A model generated the notes under the pieces. It was not told where the DNA came from. It ran no database searches and saw nothing but the letters and a program-made list of their open reading frames with translations. Below are positions 8,044 to 16,852 of a DNA stretch of 64,000 nt, piece after piece (within the stretch, counting starts at the first letter, position 1; every line of letters starts with the position of its first letter). The translations under genes and the position numbers were made by a program. Source of the DNA: Pseudoclavibacter sp. 13-3 (GTDB lineage: Bacteria > Actinomycetota > Actinomycetes > Actinomycetales > Microbacteriaceae); assembly GCF_021168475.1 (NCBI RefSeq), contig NZ_JAJOZT010000001.1, positions 434,001-498,000 on the forward strand, in the 5' to 3' direction.

Positions 8044-11000
8044 TCAGTACGTCAGGTGCAGTCCGTCGGCCAGAAGCTGAGCCAGGGCTCGTCCGTCTTT
8101 GTCGGCGAGGTTGTCGGCCTGCGTGCGACACGAGAACCCGTCTGCCAGATAGACATAGTCACCGCTGCAGCTGCGCTCCGCCTCGCGCAGCGCCGGCAGC
8201 AGGGCATTCTCGGCCACAGCGACCGAGGTCTCGTAGTGCCCCTTCTCCATGCCGAAGTTGCCCGCGAGCCCACAGCAGCCGGCGAGCTCGGCGAATTCCA
8301 CGCCGGCTCGTTTCAGAAGCGCGCGGTCAGGTGCGAAACCGATCACGGAATACTGGTGGCAGTGCGGCTGCACCACCGCTGTGGTGCCGTGCAGATCGGG
8401 CAGCTGCCACTCAGGGCGCGGCCCGAGCGGTGCCGGCGCGCTGAGCAGCTCCGAGAGGGTGAACACATGATCGGCGACGACCTGCGAGCGTGGATCGTCT
8501 GGCAGCAGATGCAGCAGATCGCTGCGCAGCACCGCCGTGCACGAGGGCTCGAGCCCCATGATCGGAATGCCACGAGCTGCGAACGGCCCGAGCTTGCCCA
8601 GCAGATCTTCAAGCCGAGACTTCGCTCCGTCGAGCTGACCGGTCGAGATCCAGGTCAGGCCGCAGCAGGCGTTGTCCGGCGGCAGCACCACCTCGTAGCC
8701 TGCGTCTTCCAGCACGGCCACGGCCGCGCGCGGAATCTCCGGCGCGATCCCGTTGCTGAACGAGTCGGTCCACAGAACCACCGGGGTGCGCACACCGGCC
8801 CGCCGTGCAGCCACCGCACCTCGACGCGCGCCACTGCCCGCGGCATCCACCGGGAGCATGCCCGTCGCCGCACCCGCTCTCCCACCCACCGAAGCGACCC
8901 AGTCGACGTCGGTGAAGAAGTCGTGCGAGCGCCGCCGACCGTCTCGTTTGAGCCAGCGCCCGAACTGCTGCGGTGCGAACGCGGGCATGCGCCGGCGATG
9001 GTCCATGCCGCCGCCGCGGACGATGGCCTGCTGCACTCCGGGCACCTTCATGATCGCGTTGACCGCGGCCGGGGCGATGCCGACGAGGCGCAGCCAGCGC
9101 GGCAGCCAGCCCAGCGAGTAGTGCGACATCGGCCGCACCCTGCCCCTGTTCTTGTGGTAGAGCACCTCTGACTTGTACTGCGCCATGTCGATGCCAGCCG
9201 GGCAGTCGCTCGAGCAGGCCTTGCACGAGAGGCACAGATCGAGCGCGTCGGCGACCTCGGGGGCGTCCCAGCCGCCATCGACCAGCGTGCCGCGGATCAT
9301 CTCTTCGAGCACCCGGGCACGCGCGCGGGTCGAGTCCTTCTCATCTTTGCTCGCCTGATACGACGGGCACATGAAGCCGCCGGCGGCGCGCATGTCGGCA
9401 CGGCACTTGCCGACGCCCATGCAGCGGTGCACGGCTTTCGAGAAGTCTCCGTGGTCGCTCTCGAACGAGAAGCCGCCGGATGCCGGCACCGGCCCGGCGC
9501 TCGGGCGTCGCACCTGCTCGTCGATGGGGTCGGGATCGACCAGCACGCCGGGGTTCAGCAGGGAATCCGGGTCGAACACTCCTTTGACCCGGCGGAAGAG
9601 ATCGATCGCGTCGGCCGAGTACATGCGCGGCAGCAGTTCGGAACGAGCCCGACCGTCGCCGTGCTCGCCCGAGAGCGAGCCCCCGTAGGTCGCCACCAGG
9701 TCGGCGGCGTGCTCCATGAAGTCGCGCATCACCTGTGGGTCGCGGTCAAGTGGAAAGTCGATGCGGATGTGTGTGCAGCCGTCGCCGAAGTGGCCGTACA
9801 TCAGCCCGTCGAGTCGGAACTCCTGCATCAGCGCGTCGAAACGTCGCAGGTACTCGCCGAGGCGGGCCGGCGGCACGGCGGCGTCCTCCCAGTTCGGCCA
9901 GGCCTGCTCCCCGGCAGGCGTGCGGCCGCCGAGCCCGGCGCCGTCGGCTCGAATGCGCCACATCGCGGTCGCGTCGGGGCCGGGCGGGAAGACGGCGACC
10001 TGGTCGCTGGCGGATGCCTCGGCGAGCTGGTGGGCTCTCTCGCGGGCGTCTGCCTCGTCGACTCCGCCCACCTCGACCATCATCCAGCCGGCGCCCTTGG
10101 GCAGCTCGGGAACTGCGCCGTCACCCTTGTGCTGACGCACCACGTCGACCAGCCGGGAATCCATGCCCTCGATCGCCAGCGGCTTCAGCGGCAGCAGATT
10201 GACGACATCATCGGCCGCCTCGAACATGTCTGGGTAGCCCAGAACGACGAGGTGCGGAGCAGTCGGCACCGGCACCAGCCGGATGGTGGCCTGCAGGATC
10301 ACGCAGAGCGTGCCCTCGGTGCCGGCGAGCATGCGGGCCAGGTTCTCTTTGCGCTCGGGCAGCAGATGCTCGAGCGAATAGCCCGAGACCTGACGCCCGA
10401 AGGTGCCGAACTCACGGCGAATCGTGGCGAGCCCGCCGCGAACGATGTCGCGCAGCTCGGGAAACCCGTCGAGACCGGTCGAGGCGGTGAACCGGCGCCC
10501 GGTGCCGTCGACGACGTCGAGGTCGACGACCTGGTCGGCGCTGCGCCCCCAGGCGAGCGCATGCGGACCGCACGCGTTGTTGCCGATGGAGCCGCCGATG
10601 GTGCAGCGCGTCCACGTCGAGGGGTCTGGGCCGAAGCGCAGCCCGTGCGGAGCACCGGCTTTCTGAATCGCAGCGAGCAGCACGCCGGGCTGCACGACCG
10701 CCGTGCGCGATTCTGGATCGAGCGAGAGGATGCGGTTGTAATGCCGCGACGTATCGAGCACGACGCCCGGGCCGATGGCGTTGCCGGCGATCGAGGTGCC
10801 GGCGCCGCGCATGGTGACAGGCAGCCGGTGCGCTCGAGCGATGCGCATCACAGCGACGATATCGTCGGCCGAACGAGGAAAGACCACCGCACGCGGTGCG
10901 ACACGATAGACCGAGGCATCCGACGAGTACTCGGCCCGTCGGCGCGTGCCCGAATCCACATCAGCGGCACCGCCGCTCAGCGCACCCGCGATCTCGGCGA

Positions 11001-11070
11001 CGATGTCAGGGTCAAGAGCAGCAGCATCCGCCGGCGGTCTGAGCACCGGGGGGCCGGCCAATGTCGACAT
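8044..11070 (-). CDS. FAD-linked oxidase with C-terminal Fe-S reductase (D-lactate/glycolate dehydrogenase-like)
   Basis: A 1008-residue fusion of a GlcD-like FAD-binding oxidase and a GlpC-like iron-sulfur domain. The PCMH FAD domain (residues about 50-280) shows VTMRGAGTSIAGNAIGPGVV. The oxidase C-terminal domain has YGHFGDGCTHIR and SGEHGDGRARSEL. Then come two cysteine clusters, KCRADMRAAGGFMCPSY and CLSCKACSSDCP, and two CCG-type motifs, NACCGLTW and LAGCCGLAGNF. The family oxidises D-2-hydroxyacids such as D-lactate and passes electrons to the quinone pool at the membrane face; the substrate is not certain. The start at 11070 is set by AAGGAAG seven bases upstream. Confidence 0.92.
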   Translation of the reverse strand: MSTLAGPPVLRPPADAAALDPDIVAEIAGALSGGAADVDSGTRRRAEYSSDASVYRVAPRAVVFPRSADDIVAVMRIARAHRLPVTMRGAGTSIAGNAIGPGVVLDTSRHYNRILSLDPESRTAVVQPGVLLAAIQKAGAPHGLRFGPDPSTWTRCTIGGSIGNNACGPHALAWGRSADQVVDLDVVDGTGRRFTASTGLDGFPELRDIVRGGLATIRREFGTFGRQVSGYSLEHLLPERKENLARMLAGTEGTLCVILQATIRLVPVPTAPHLVVLGYPDMFEAADDVVNLLPLKPLAIEGMDSRLVDVVRQHKGDGAVPELPKGAGWMMVEVGGVDEADARERAHQLAEASASDQVAVFPPGPDATAMWRIRADGAGLGGRTPAGEQAWPNWEDAAVPPARLGEYLRRFDALMQEFRLDGLMYGHFGDGCTHIRIDFPLDRDPQVMRDFMEHAADLVATYGGSLSGEHGDGRARSELLPRMYSADAIDLFRRVKGVFDPDSLLNPGVLVDPDPIDEQVRRPSAGPVPASGGFSFESDHGDFSKAVHRCMGVGKCRADMRAAGGFMCPSYQASKDEKDSTRARARVLEEMIRGTLVDGGWDAPEVADALDLCLSCKACSSDCPAGIDMAQYKSEVLYHKNRGRVRPMSHYSLGWLPRWLRLVGIAPAAVNAIMKVPGVQQAIVRGGGMDHRRRMPAFAPQQFGRWLKRDGRRRSHDFFTDVDWVASVGGRAGAATGMLPVDAAGSGARRGAVAARRAGVRTPVVLWTDSFSNGIAPEIPRAAVAVLEDAGYEVVLPPDNACCGLTWISTGQLDGAKSRLEDLLGKLGPFAARGIPIMGLEPSCTAVLRSDLLHLLPDDPRSQVVADHVFTLSELLSAPAPLGPRPEWQLPDLHGTTAVVQPHCHQYSVIGFAPDRALLKRAGVEFAELAGCCGLAGNFGMEKGHYETSVAVAENALLPALREAERSCSGDYVYLADGFSCRTQADNLADKDGRALAQLLADGLHLTY

Positions 11071-11231
11071 GCGATCTTCCTTTCGAGACTCCCCCATTCG
11101 TCGTGGAGCGAGTTTCGCGCTCGTGTGAGCACAGCTCGAATCTTACAATGCACGCGGCGACGACATCAGCGAGCAGCAGCCCGGCGCCGATCGCACGAGG
11201 CTGTTGCGTCGAGTCAGTGGTGCATGCCGAA

Positions 11232-12752
11232 TCAGTAGTGCACAGAGACGGGCGTGCCGATCGGTGCGAAGTCGTAGACCGTCTTGGCGTCGGCCTCACG
11301 CAGGTTGACGCAGCCGTGGCTCATGTCTGAGATGCCGAACTGATTGTGCCAGTAGGTGCCGTGCAGCGCCTGGTCGCCGTTGAAGAACGTCGACCATTTG
11401 ACGTTGGGCGTGCAGTAGTCGTACTGCGGGGTGCAGCCCATGCTCTGCACTGTCGTCTTGTACCAGACCTTGTACTCGCCGACCTTGGTCGACGTCTTCG
11501 CCGCCTGCATCGCACCTGAGTTCGTCTGCAGCCCAGGAGACATCGGGAAGGTCGTGATGACCTGGCCGTTCTCGATCAACGAGGCCGAACGCGCGGCGAG
11601 GCTGATGTCGATCTTGCGGTCGAGGGTCTTGGTCTCGAACGGCACTTCAGTGACCGGCAGGTCGAACGAGCTCTCGCCCGCACCGGCCTTCGCCGCGACG
11701 TCTTCGGCGAATGACGCCACATCGCCGAGTGTCTTGCCGGTGCTGCCCGGCACGAGCACGACGCTGGTGTCAGAGGCGAGCACCGTCTGCGTCTTGGGCG
11801 TGGGGTCGAGCTTCGCCGGCGCATTCTGCGCGATGAAGTCGCTGATCGCATTGGCGTCGTAGACCGCGCTGAACTGGCCATCACGGTCAGAGACTTTGAC
11901 CCACGACCCGACCGTGGCCGCATCTGCGGTCATCAGTGACTTGCCGCCGACCTGAAAGGTGATCTTGCGCACGAGCTGCTGCGCCGTGGGCAACGCCGAG
12001 TGGGCTTGCTCATCAGTGATCGTGGGCTGGGCAGCGGTCTGGGTCACCTGCTGCGTCGAGGAGTCTGCTCGAACGAACGAGCTCAGGAACGCCGCTTCCA
12101 CGGCGGCCGTGTCTACGCCCTGCCCGGCGTGACCGGGACTGACGGTGAACGACGCCTTCGCCGCCTGGTACTCGAGGCTCGGCTCGGCAACGGTATAGGC
12201 CGCTGGCCATGCCTCAGAGAAGAAGGAGCTCTCAGCCGCGGCATCGGCAGAGGCCTGCGGAACGACAGTCGACGCGCTGTTCCACCGCCAGAACTGCCAC
12301 GCGGGCTGATCTGCGATCACATCGTGGGCGGTCTGCTGCGCGTCGATCTGCAGCCCGAGATCTGCAGCCTCGACCTGCTGCTGCGTACCGTCGAAGCTGA
12401 ACGGCACCGTGTGCTGATCGAACTGACGCTGGATGATCTGCGCCGCCTGCTCAGCGGTCTGACCGCCCAGATCGGCACCGGCGTAGGTGACTCCGGGAGC
12501 AACGTGGTCGGCTGAGTACCAGGCGCCGAACCCGATGGCGGCGAGAACGAGCACGCCGAGCCCACCGAGGATGAACGGCGCCTTGCGGCGGCGATGTCTG
12601 TCTGGGGGCACAGGCGCACCCGTACGATCGTCGAGCCCTCCGGTGGGCGGCATCCCACCCGCAGCCGTGACATCGATCAGCTCGGTCGTGGGTTCGGCCG
12701 TCGGAGTCGCCTCCGCGCCGGTGCCACGATCCAAAGTGACGTTGTCCCCCAT
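11232..12752 (-). CDS. L,D-transpeptidase (YkuD) with PG_binding_4 repeats
   Basis: Cell-wall crosslinking enzyme of 506 residues. A cytosolic N terminus rich in Pro/Thr and Arg is followed by one membrane helix (about residues 55-75), so the catalytic part is outside. Two PG_binding_4-type repeats precede the YkuD domain. The active site is visible as HGTYWHNQFG plus MSHGCVNLRE with the catalytic Cys near residue 481, 25 residues before the end. Two in-frame ATGs exist; GAGGGAG leaves proper spacing only for the one at 12752, so I reject 12758. It makes 3-3 or other L,D crosslinks, or anchors proteins; the choice cannot be read here. Confidence 0.93.
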   Translation of the reverse strand: MGDNVTLDRGTGAEATPTAEPTTELIDVTAAGGMPPTGGLDDRTGAPVPPDRHRRRKAPFILGGLGVLVLAAIGFGAWYSADHVAPGVTYAGADLGGQTAEQAAQIIQRQFDQHTVPFSFDGTQQQVEAADLGLQIDAQQTAHDVIADQPAWQFWRWNSASTVVPQASADAAAESSFFSEAWPAAYTVAEPSLEYQAAKASFTVSPGHAGQGVDTAAVEAAFLSSFVRADSSTQQVTQTAAQPTITDEQAHSALPTAQQLVRKITFQVGGKSLMTADAATVGSWVKVSDRDGQFSAVYDANAISDFIAQNAPAKLDPTPKTQTVLASDTSVVLVPGSTGKTLGDVASFAEDVAAKAGAGESSFDLPVTEVPFETKTLDRKIDISLAARSASLIENGQVITTFPMSPGLQTNSGAMQAAKTSTKVGEYKVWYKTTVQSMGCTPQYDYCTPNVKWSTFFNGDQALHGTYWHNQFGISDMSHGCVNLREADAKTVYDFAPIGTPVSVHY

Positions 12753-12970
12753 GGGCATGCTCCCTCTCGCCGTGCAGCCTCAGAACCGAGACAGGCACTC
12801 GTGTATGTCGATTTATCCTAGTACAGGCAGTCAGGCGCACGATGGGGCGAAACACCCATGTGTATGCTGAACGGGGTCGATCTCTCGTCGACTCAAACCC
12901 GACATTCAGGCACACAGCAGCCCCTTTCGGCTCACGACGCGGTGCCGCACATAGTGAAGGAGCACCTCTG

Positions 12971-15616
12971 GTGACCGATTCCGCTGCAAACGGCATCCCC
13001 GACAAACCCGCCCTCGAAGGTCTCGAGCAGAAGTGGAACGCCAAGTGGGACCAGCAGGGCACCTTCCGCTTCGACCGTGACGCGGCCAAGGCCACCGGCG
13101 TCTATTCGATCGACACCCCGCCGCCCACCGCATCCGGCTCACTGCACATCGGTCACGTCTTCAGCTACACGCACACCGACGTCATCGCACGCTATCAGCG
13201 CGCGCAGGGCAAAGAGGTCTTCTACCCGATGGGCTGGGATGACAACGGCCTGCCGACCGAGCGTCGCGTGCAGAACTACTACGGCGTGCGCTGCGATCCG
13301 TCTCTTGCGTATACCCCCGACTTCGTGCCTCCGTTCGAGGGCGGCGACGGCAAGAGCGTGAAGGCCGCCGATCAGCAGCCCATCTCTCGCCGAAACTTCA
13401 TCGAGCTCTGCGAACGGCTGACCAAAGAAGACGAGAAGCAGTTCGAGCAGCTCTGGCGTTCGGTCGGCCTGTCGGTCGACTGGAACCAGACCTATCGCAC
13501 CATCGGCGATGAGTCGATCACGGCGAGCCAGCGCGCCTTCCTGCGCAACCTGACACGCGGCGAGGCGTATCAGGCGGATGCCCCCACGCTGTGGGACGTC
13601 ACCTTCCGTACCGCGGTGGCACAGGCCGAACTCGAAGACCGCGAGCGCGACGGCGCTTATCATTCCCTCGCCTTCCACGGCACCGGAGCACATGACGGCG
13701 AAGACGTCATCATCGAGACGACCCGCCCGGAACTGCTGCCCGCCTGCGTCGCGCTTGTGGCGCATCCCGACGACGAGCGCTACCAGAAGCTCTTCGGCAC
13801 CACCGTGCGCACGCCGCTCTTCGGCGTCGAGGTGCCGGTGCTCGCCCACCGTCTCGCTCAGCCCGAGAAAGGCTCGGGCATCGCCATGATCTGCACCTTC
13901 GGCGACGTGACCGACGTGGTGTGGTGGCGCGAGCTGCATCTGCCGAACCGCACCATCATCGGTCAGGACGGTCGCGTCATCGACCTCGACCCCGAGTGGA
14001 TCACAGACGAGCAGGGTCGCGAGGCCTTCGCGCAGCTTGTGGGCAAGACCGTGTTCTCTGCGCAGAAGGCCGTCGTCGCGGCGCTGCAGGAGTCGGGTGA
14101 GATGCTCGGCGACCCCAAGCCGATCAAGCACCCGGTCAAGTTCTTCGAGAAGGGTGATCGCCCGCTCGAGATCGTCAGCACGCGTCAGTGGTACATCTCG
14201 AACGGTGCCGGCGACGAGAAGCTGCGCGCCACTCTGAAAGAGCGCGGCAACGAACTCGAGTGGCACCCGGCGTTCATGCACGTGCGCTACGACAACTGGG
14301 TCGACGGCCTCAACGGCGACTGGCTGGTGAGCCGACAGCGCTACTTCGGCGTGCCGATTCCGGTCTGGTACCCGATCGATGCCGAGGGCGTCACCGACTA
14401 CGAACACCCCATCGTTCCCGACGAGTCGCAGCTTCCGGTCGATCCGTCGTCGCAGGCGCCAGCCGGCTTCGACGAGGCGCAGCGCGGGCAGGCCGGTGGT
14501 TTCGTCGGCGAGGTCGACGTGCTCGACACCTGGGCGACCTCATCGCTCACCCCGCAGCTGGCCGGAGGCTGGGAGCGCGACCCCGAGCTCTGGGATCTCG
14601 TCGCCCCCTACGATCTGCGCCCGCAGGCACAGGACATCATTCGCACCTGGCTGTTCTCGACCCTGCTGCGCAGCGAGCTCGAAGATCACCGCCTGCCGTG
14701 GGCGCACACCACGATCTCGGGCTTCATCGTCGACCCCGACCGCAAGAAGATGTCGAAGTCGAAGGGCAACGTCGTCACTCCGCTGAGTCTGCTCGAACAG
14801 TTCAGCTCTGACGCCGTGCGCTACTGGGCCGCCGCCTACAAGCTGGGCACCGACGCCGCGTTCGACCCGCAGAATCCGAAGCAGATCAAGGTCGGCCGTC
14901 GTCTGGCGATCAAGATTCTGAACGCGGCGAAGTTCGTGCTCGGCTTCGGCCAGGCGGCTGAAGGCGCTCAGGCGACGAACCCCCTCGACGTCAGCCTGCT
15001 GGCGACGCTGGCCCAGGTCGTGGAGCAGTCGACGAAGGCCTTCGACGCATACGACCATGCTCGCGCCCTCGAAGTGACCGAGTCGTTCTTCTGGACGTTC
15101 TGCGACGACTACATCGAGATCGTCAAGGAGCGCGCCTACGGTGCGGCCGGCGACGCCGAGCGGGACTCGGCCCTCGTCACCCTGCAGACCGCGCTCGAGG
15201 TGCTGCTGCGGCTGTTCGCGCCGTTCATCGTGTATGCGACCGAAGAGGTCTACAGCTGGACGCACGACGAGTCGATCCACCGTCAGCCCTGGCCGACTGC
15301 CGCTGCGGTTCTGGCTCCGGTGTCTCAGGGCACCGAGTCAGCCGTCGGCGACGCTGACGCTGACGCTGACGGCAGCGTGTTCGCGGCCGTCAGCGATGCG
15401 CTGATCACCTTCCGCCGGGCCAAGACCGAGGCGAAGGTCAAGATGCGCACCCCGATCGTCACCGCCACGCTGCACGGGCCGGCAGATCGCATCCGGCGAG
15501 TCGCCCTCGCGCTCGACGATCTGCGTTCGGTCGCCAAGGCAGCGCGAATCGAGCTGGCCGAAGACGGCGAGCAGTTCAGCGTCAGCGATGTGGAGTTCGG
15601 CTCGCTCGACCAGTAG
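12971..15616 (+). CDS. valS: Valyl-tRNA synthetase
   Basis: Class Ia synthetase charging tRNA-Val, 881 residues from the GTG at 12971, chosen because GAAGGAG lies just upstream and the reading frame before it has no family similarity. HIGH appears as SLHIGH after the ValRS-typical TPPPTASGS; KMSKS is in KKMSKSKGNVV. The editing domain contains DVTDVVWWRELHLPNRT. The protein belongs to the shorter ValRS form, lacking an obvious C-terminal coiled-coil arm. An acidic Asp-Ala repeat (ADADADADG), encoded by tandem GACGCT units near 15351-15372, interrupts the C-terminal part. No T-box was found upstream. Confidence 0.97.
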   Translation: MTDSAANGIPDKPALEGLEQKWNAKWDQQGTFRFDRDAAKATGVYSIDTPPPTASGSLHIGHVFSYTHTDVIARYQRAQGKEVFYPMGWDDNGLPTERRVQNYYGVRCDPSLAYTPDFVPPFEGGDGKSVKAADQQPISRRNFIELCERLTKEDEKQFEQLWRSVGLSVDWNQTYRTIGDESITASQRAFLRNLTRGEAYQADAPTLWDVTFRTAVAQAELEDRERDGAYHSLAFHGTGAHDGEDVIIETTRPELLPACVALVAHPDDERYQKLFGTTVRTPLFGVEVPVLAHRLAQPEKGSGIAMICTFGDVTDVVWWRELHLPNRTIIGQDGRVIDLDPEWITDEQGREAFAQLVGKTVFSAQKAVVAALQESGEMLGDPKPIKHPVKFFEKGDRPLEIVSTRQWYISNGAGDEKLRATLKERGNELEWHPAFMHVRYDNWVDGLNGDWLVSRQRYFGVPIPVWYPIDAEGVTDYEHPIVPDESQLPVDPSSQAPAGFDEAQRGQAGGFVGEVDVLDTWATSSLTPQLAGGWERDPELWDLVAPYDLRPQAQDIIRTWLFSTLLRSELEDHRLPWAHTTISGFIVDPDRKKMSKSKGNVVTPLSLLEQFSSDAVRYWAAAYKLGTDAAFDPQNPKQIKVGRRLAIKILNAAKFVLGFGQAAEGAQATNPLDVSLLATLAQVVEQSTKAFDAYDHARALEVTESFFWTFCDDYIEIVKERAYGAAGDAERDSALVTLQTALEVLLRLFAPFIVYATEEVYSWTHDESIHRQPWPTAAAVLAPVSQGTESAVGDADADADGSVFAAVSDALITFRRAKTEAKVKMRTPIVTATLHGPADRIRRVALALDDLRSVAKAARIELAEDGEQFSVSDVEFGSLDQ

Positions 15617-15659
15617 GCGGTGCGTCGCCGGCCGCGCGCTCCGGGCGTGCGCAGCCGAC

Positions 15660-15688
15660 TTGACGAACGTTCGAACATATGTTCGAAT
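15660..15688 (+). promoter_or_regulatory. Promoter of the radical SAM gene, leaderless type
   Basis: TTGACG (15660-15665), a 17-base spacer and TCGAAT (15683-15688) end six bases before the ATG at 15695, so the transcript should begin at or next to the start codon. No ribosome binding site is present. The SOS box overlaps the spacer and -10. Confidence 0.65.
15671..15686. promoter_or_regulatory. LexA operator (SOS box)
   Basis: TCGAACATATGTTCGA is a perfect 16-bp palindrome matching the Gram-positive/actinobacterial LexA consensus (CGAAC-N4-GTTCG). It covers the promoter spacer and part of the -10 of the downstream gene, the arrangement expected for repression. A second short palindrome, CGAACGTTCG (15664-15673), abuts it. 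Confidence 0.88.
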
Positions 15689-15694
15689 AGCGTC

Positions 15695-16783
15695 ATGCGC
15701 TGGGATGCTCAAGAGACTGCACACGCCGACCTCAACGCTCTGAGCGGGCTCGACCTTGTCGAGGGGCTCAGCGAGGTCACTCACAAGGTTCGAACTCCGG
15801 GGTTCGCCGACCTCGTGTACCACGAGGTGCTCGCGCGTTCCGCGCTGAACCGTGTGCCAGAAGCGAGCAGTGAGTTTCCGGGGGCCTACACGATCAATCC
15901 CTACCGCGGCTGTTCGCACGCATGCACCTACTGCTTCGCCCGTGGCAGCCATCGCTACCTCGACTTCGACACCGGTCACGACTTCGACACGCAGATCGTG
16001 GTCAAGACGAACATCGTCGAGCGCCTGCATCATGAGCTGCGCACCTCGCATGTCGGCCGTGTGCCGTTCGTGATGCTCGGCTCGAACACCGACCCATATC
16101 AGCGCTGCGAGGGTCGCTACGAACTGATGCCCGGCATCTACCGCGAGCTTGCACAGGCAGGCATCGGCTTCTCGGTGCTGACGAAGGGAACGCTGATCAG
16201 ACGCGATCTGCCGCTGCTCGCCGAACTCGCGACGCAGGTGCCGGTGAGCGTGTCGATGTCGATTCCCATCGTCGACGACCAGCTGCGCCAGCAGTTCGAG
16301 CCGGGCACGCCGAGCGCTCAGGCCCGACTGCGCACCGTATCGCGAGCGCGTGATCTCGGTCTCGACGTCGGCGTGTTCCTGATGCCGATTCTGCCCCTGC
16401 TCACCGACAGCCGGTCATGCCTCATGCACACGCTCCAGACCGTCGGCGAAGCCGGGGCCCACCACGTGCTCTATCAGGTGCTGCATCTGCGTCCCCACGT
16501 GCGCCCATGGTTCATGCGCTGGCTGCGCGAATACCATCCTGGTCTGGTCGACCGGTACGTCGAGCTGTACCCGAAAGGCGATCGAGCGACCAGCGAATAC
16601 CGACGCAGCCTCGCGGGGCTGATCAAGCCGTTGATCTCGTTGTATCGGCTCGACGGCTCTCAACGTGGGGTGCAGACTGCTCCAGCTCCCCGAGCACCTC
16701 GGCTGCAGCGCCAGCGTGCCGCGAAGACGCACAGCCGATCTTCGCAGGCGACCGAGGCATCCGCCGTACCGACGCTGTTCTGA
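15695..16783 (+). CDS. Rv2578c-family radical SAM protein (spore photoproduct lyase-like)
   Basis: A 362-residue radical SAM enzyme. The 4Fe-4S cluster motif CX3CX2C is CSHACTYC (C73, C77, C80) inside INPYRGCSHACTYCFAR, the signature of the SplB-related Rv2578c family. FVMLGSNTDPYQ and FSVLTKGTLIRRD follow as in that family. The biochemical role is not established; the SplB relation and the SOS box at its promoter point to DNA damage repair or response. The open frame extends to 15620, but the start at 15695 is supported by the promoter position. It lies downstream of valS on its own transcript and has a Gln/Arg/Ser-rich tail after residue 340. Confidence 0.9.
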   Translation: MRWDAQETAHADLNALSGLDLVEGLSEVTHKVRTPGFADLVYHEVLARSALNRVPEASSEFPGAYTINPYRGCSHACTYCFARGSHRYLDFDTGHDFDTQIVVKTNIVERLHHELRTSHVGRVPFVMLGSNTDPYQRCEGRYELMPGIYRELAQAGIGFSVLTKGTLIRRDLPLLAELATQVPVSVSMSIPIVDDQLRQQFEPGTPSAQARLRTVSRARDLGLDVGVFLMPILPLLTDSRSCLMHTLQTVGEAGAHHVLYQVLHLRPHVRPWFMRWLREYHPGLVDRYVELYPKGDRATSEYRRSLAGLIKPLISLYRLDGSQRGVQTAPAPRAPRLQRQRAAKTHSRSSQATEASAVPTLF

Positions 16784-16852
16784 GCCGACTCGTCAGAATC
16801 CGCACGGCGGAACCACTCCATGCGGCACAGCCGAGCGGGTCAGACGATGGGG

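Noticed and set aside
9427-11238. 603-codon plus-strand frame opposite the FAD/Fe-S oxidoreductase
   Set aside because: Composition is that of an antisense frame (Arg, His, Ala rich); the opposite strand encodes an unmistakable enzyme with all cofactor motifs.
12753-12970. T-box or other riboswitch upstream of valS
   Set aside because: No TGGTACCGCG-like element or Val specifier stem is present; the leader shows only a possible -10 (TATGCT) and the ribosome site.
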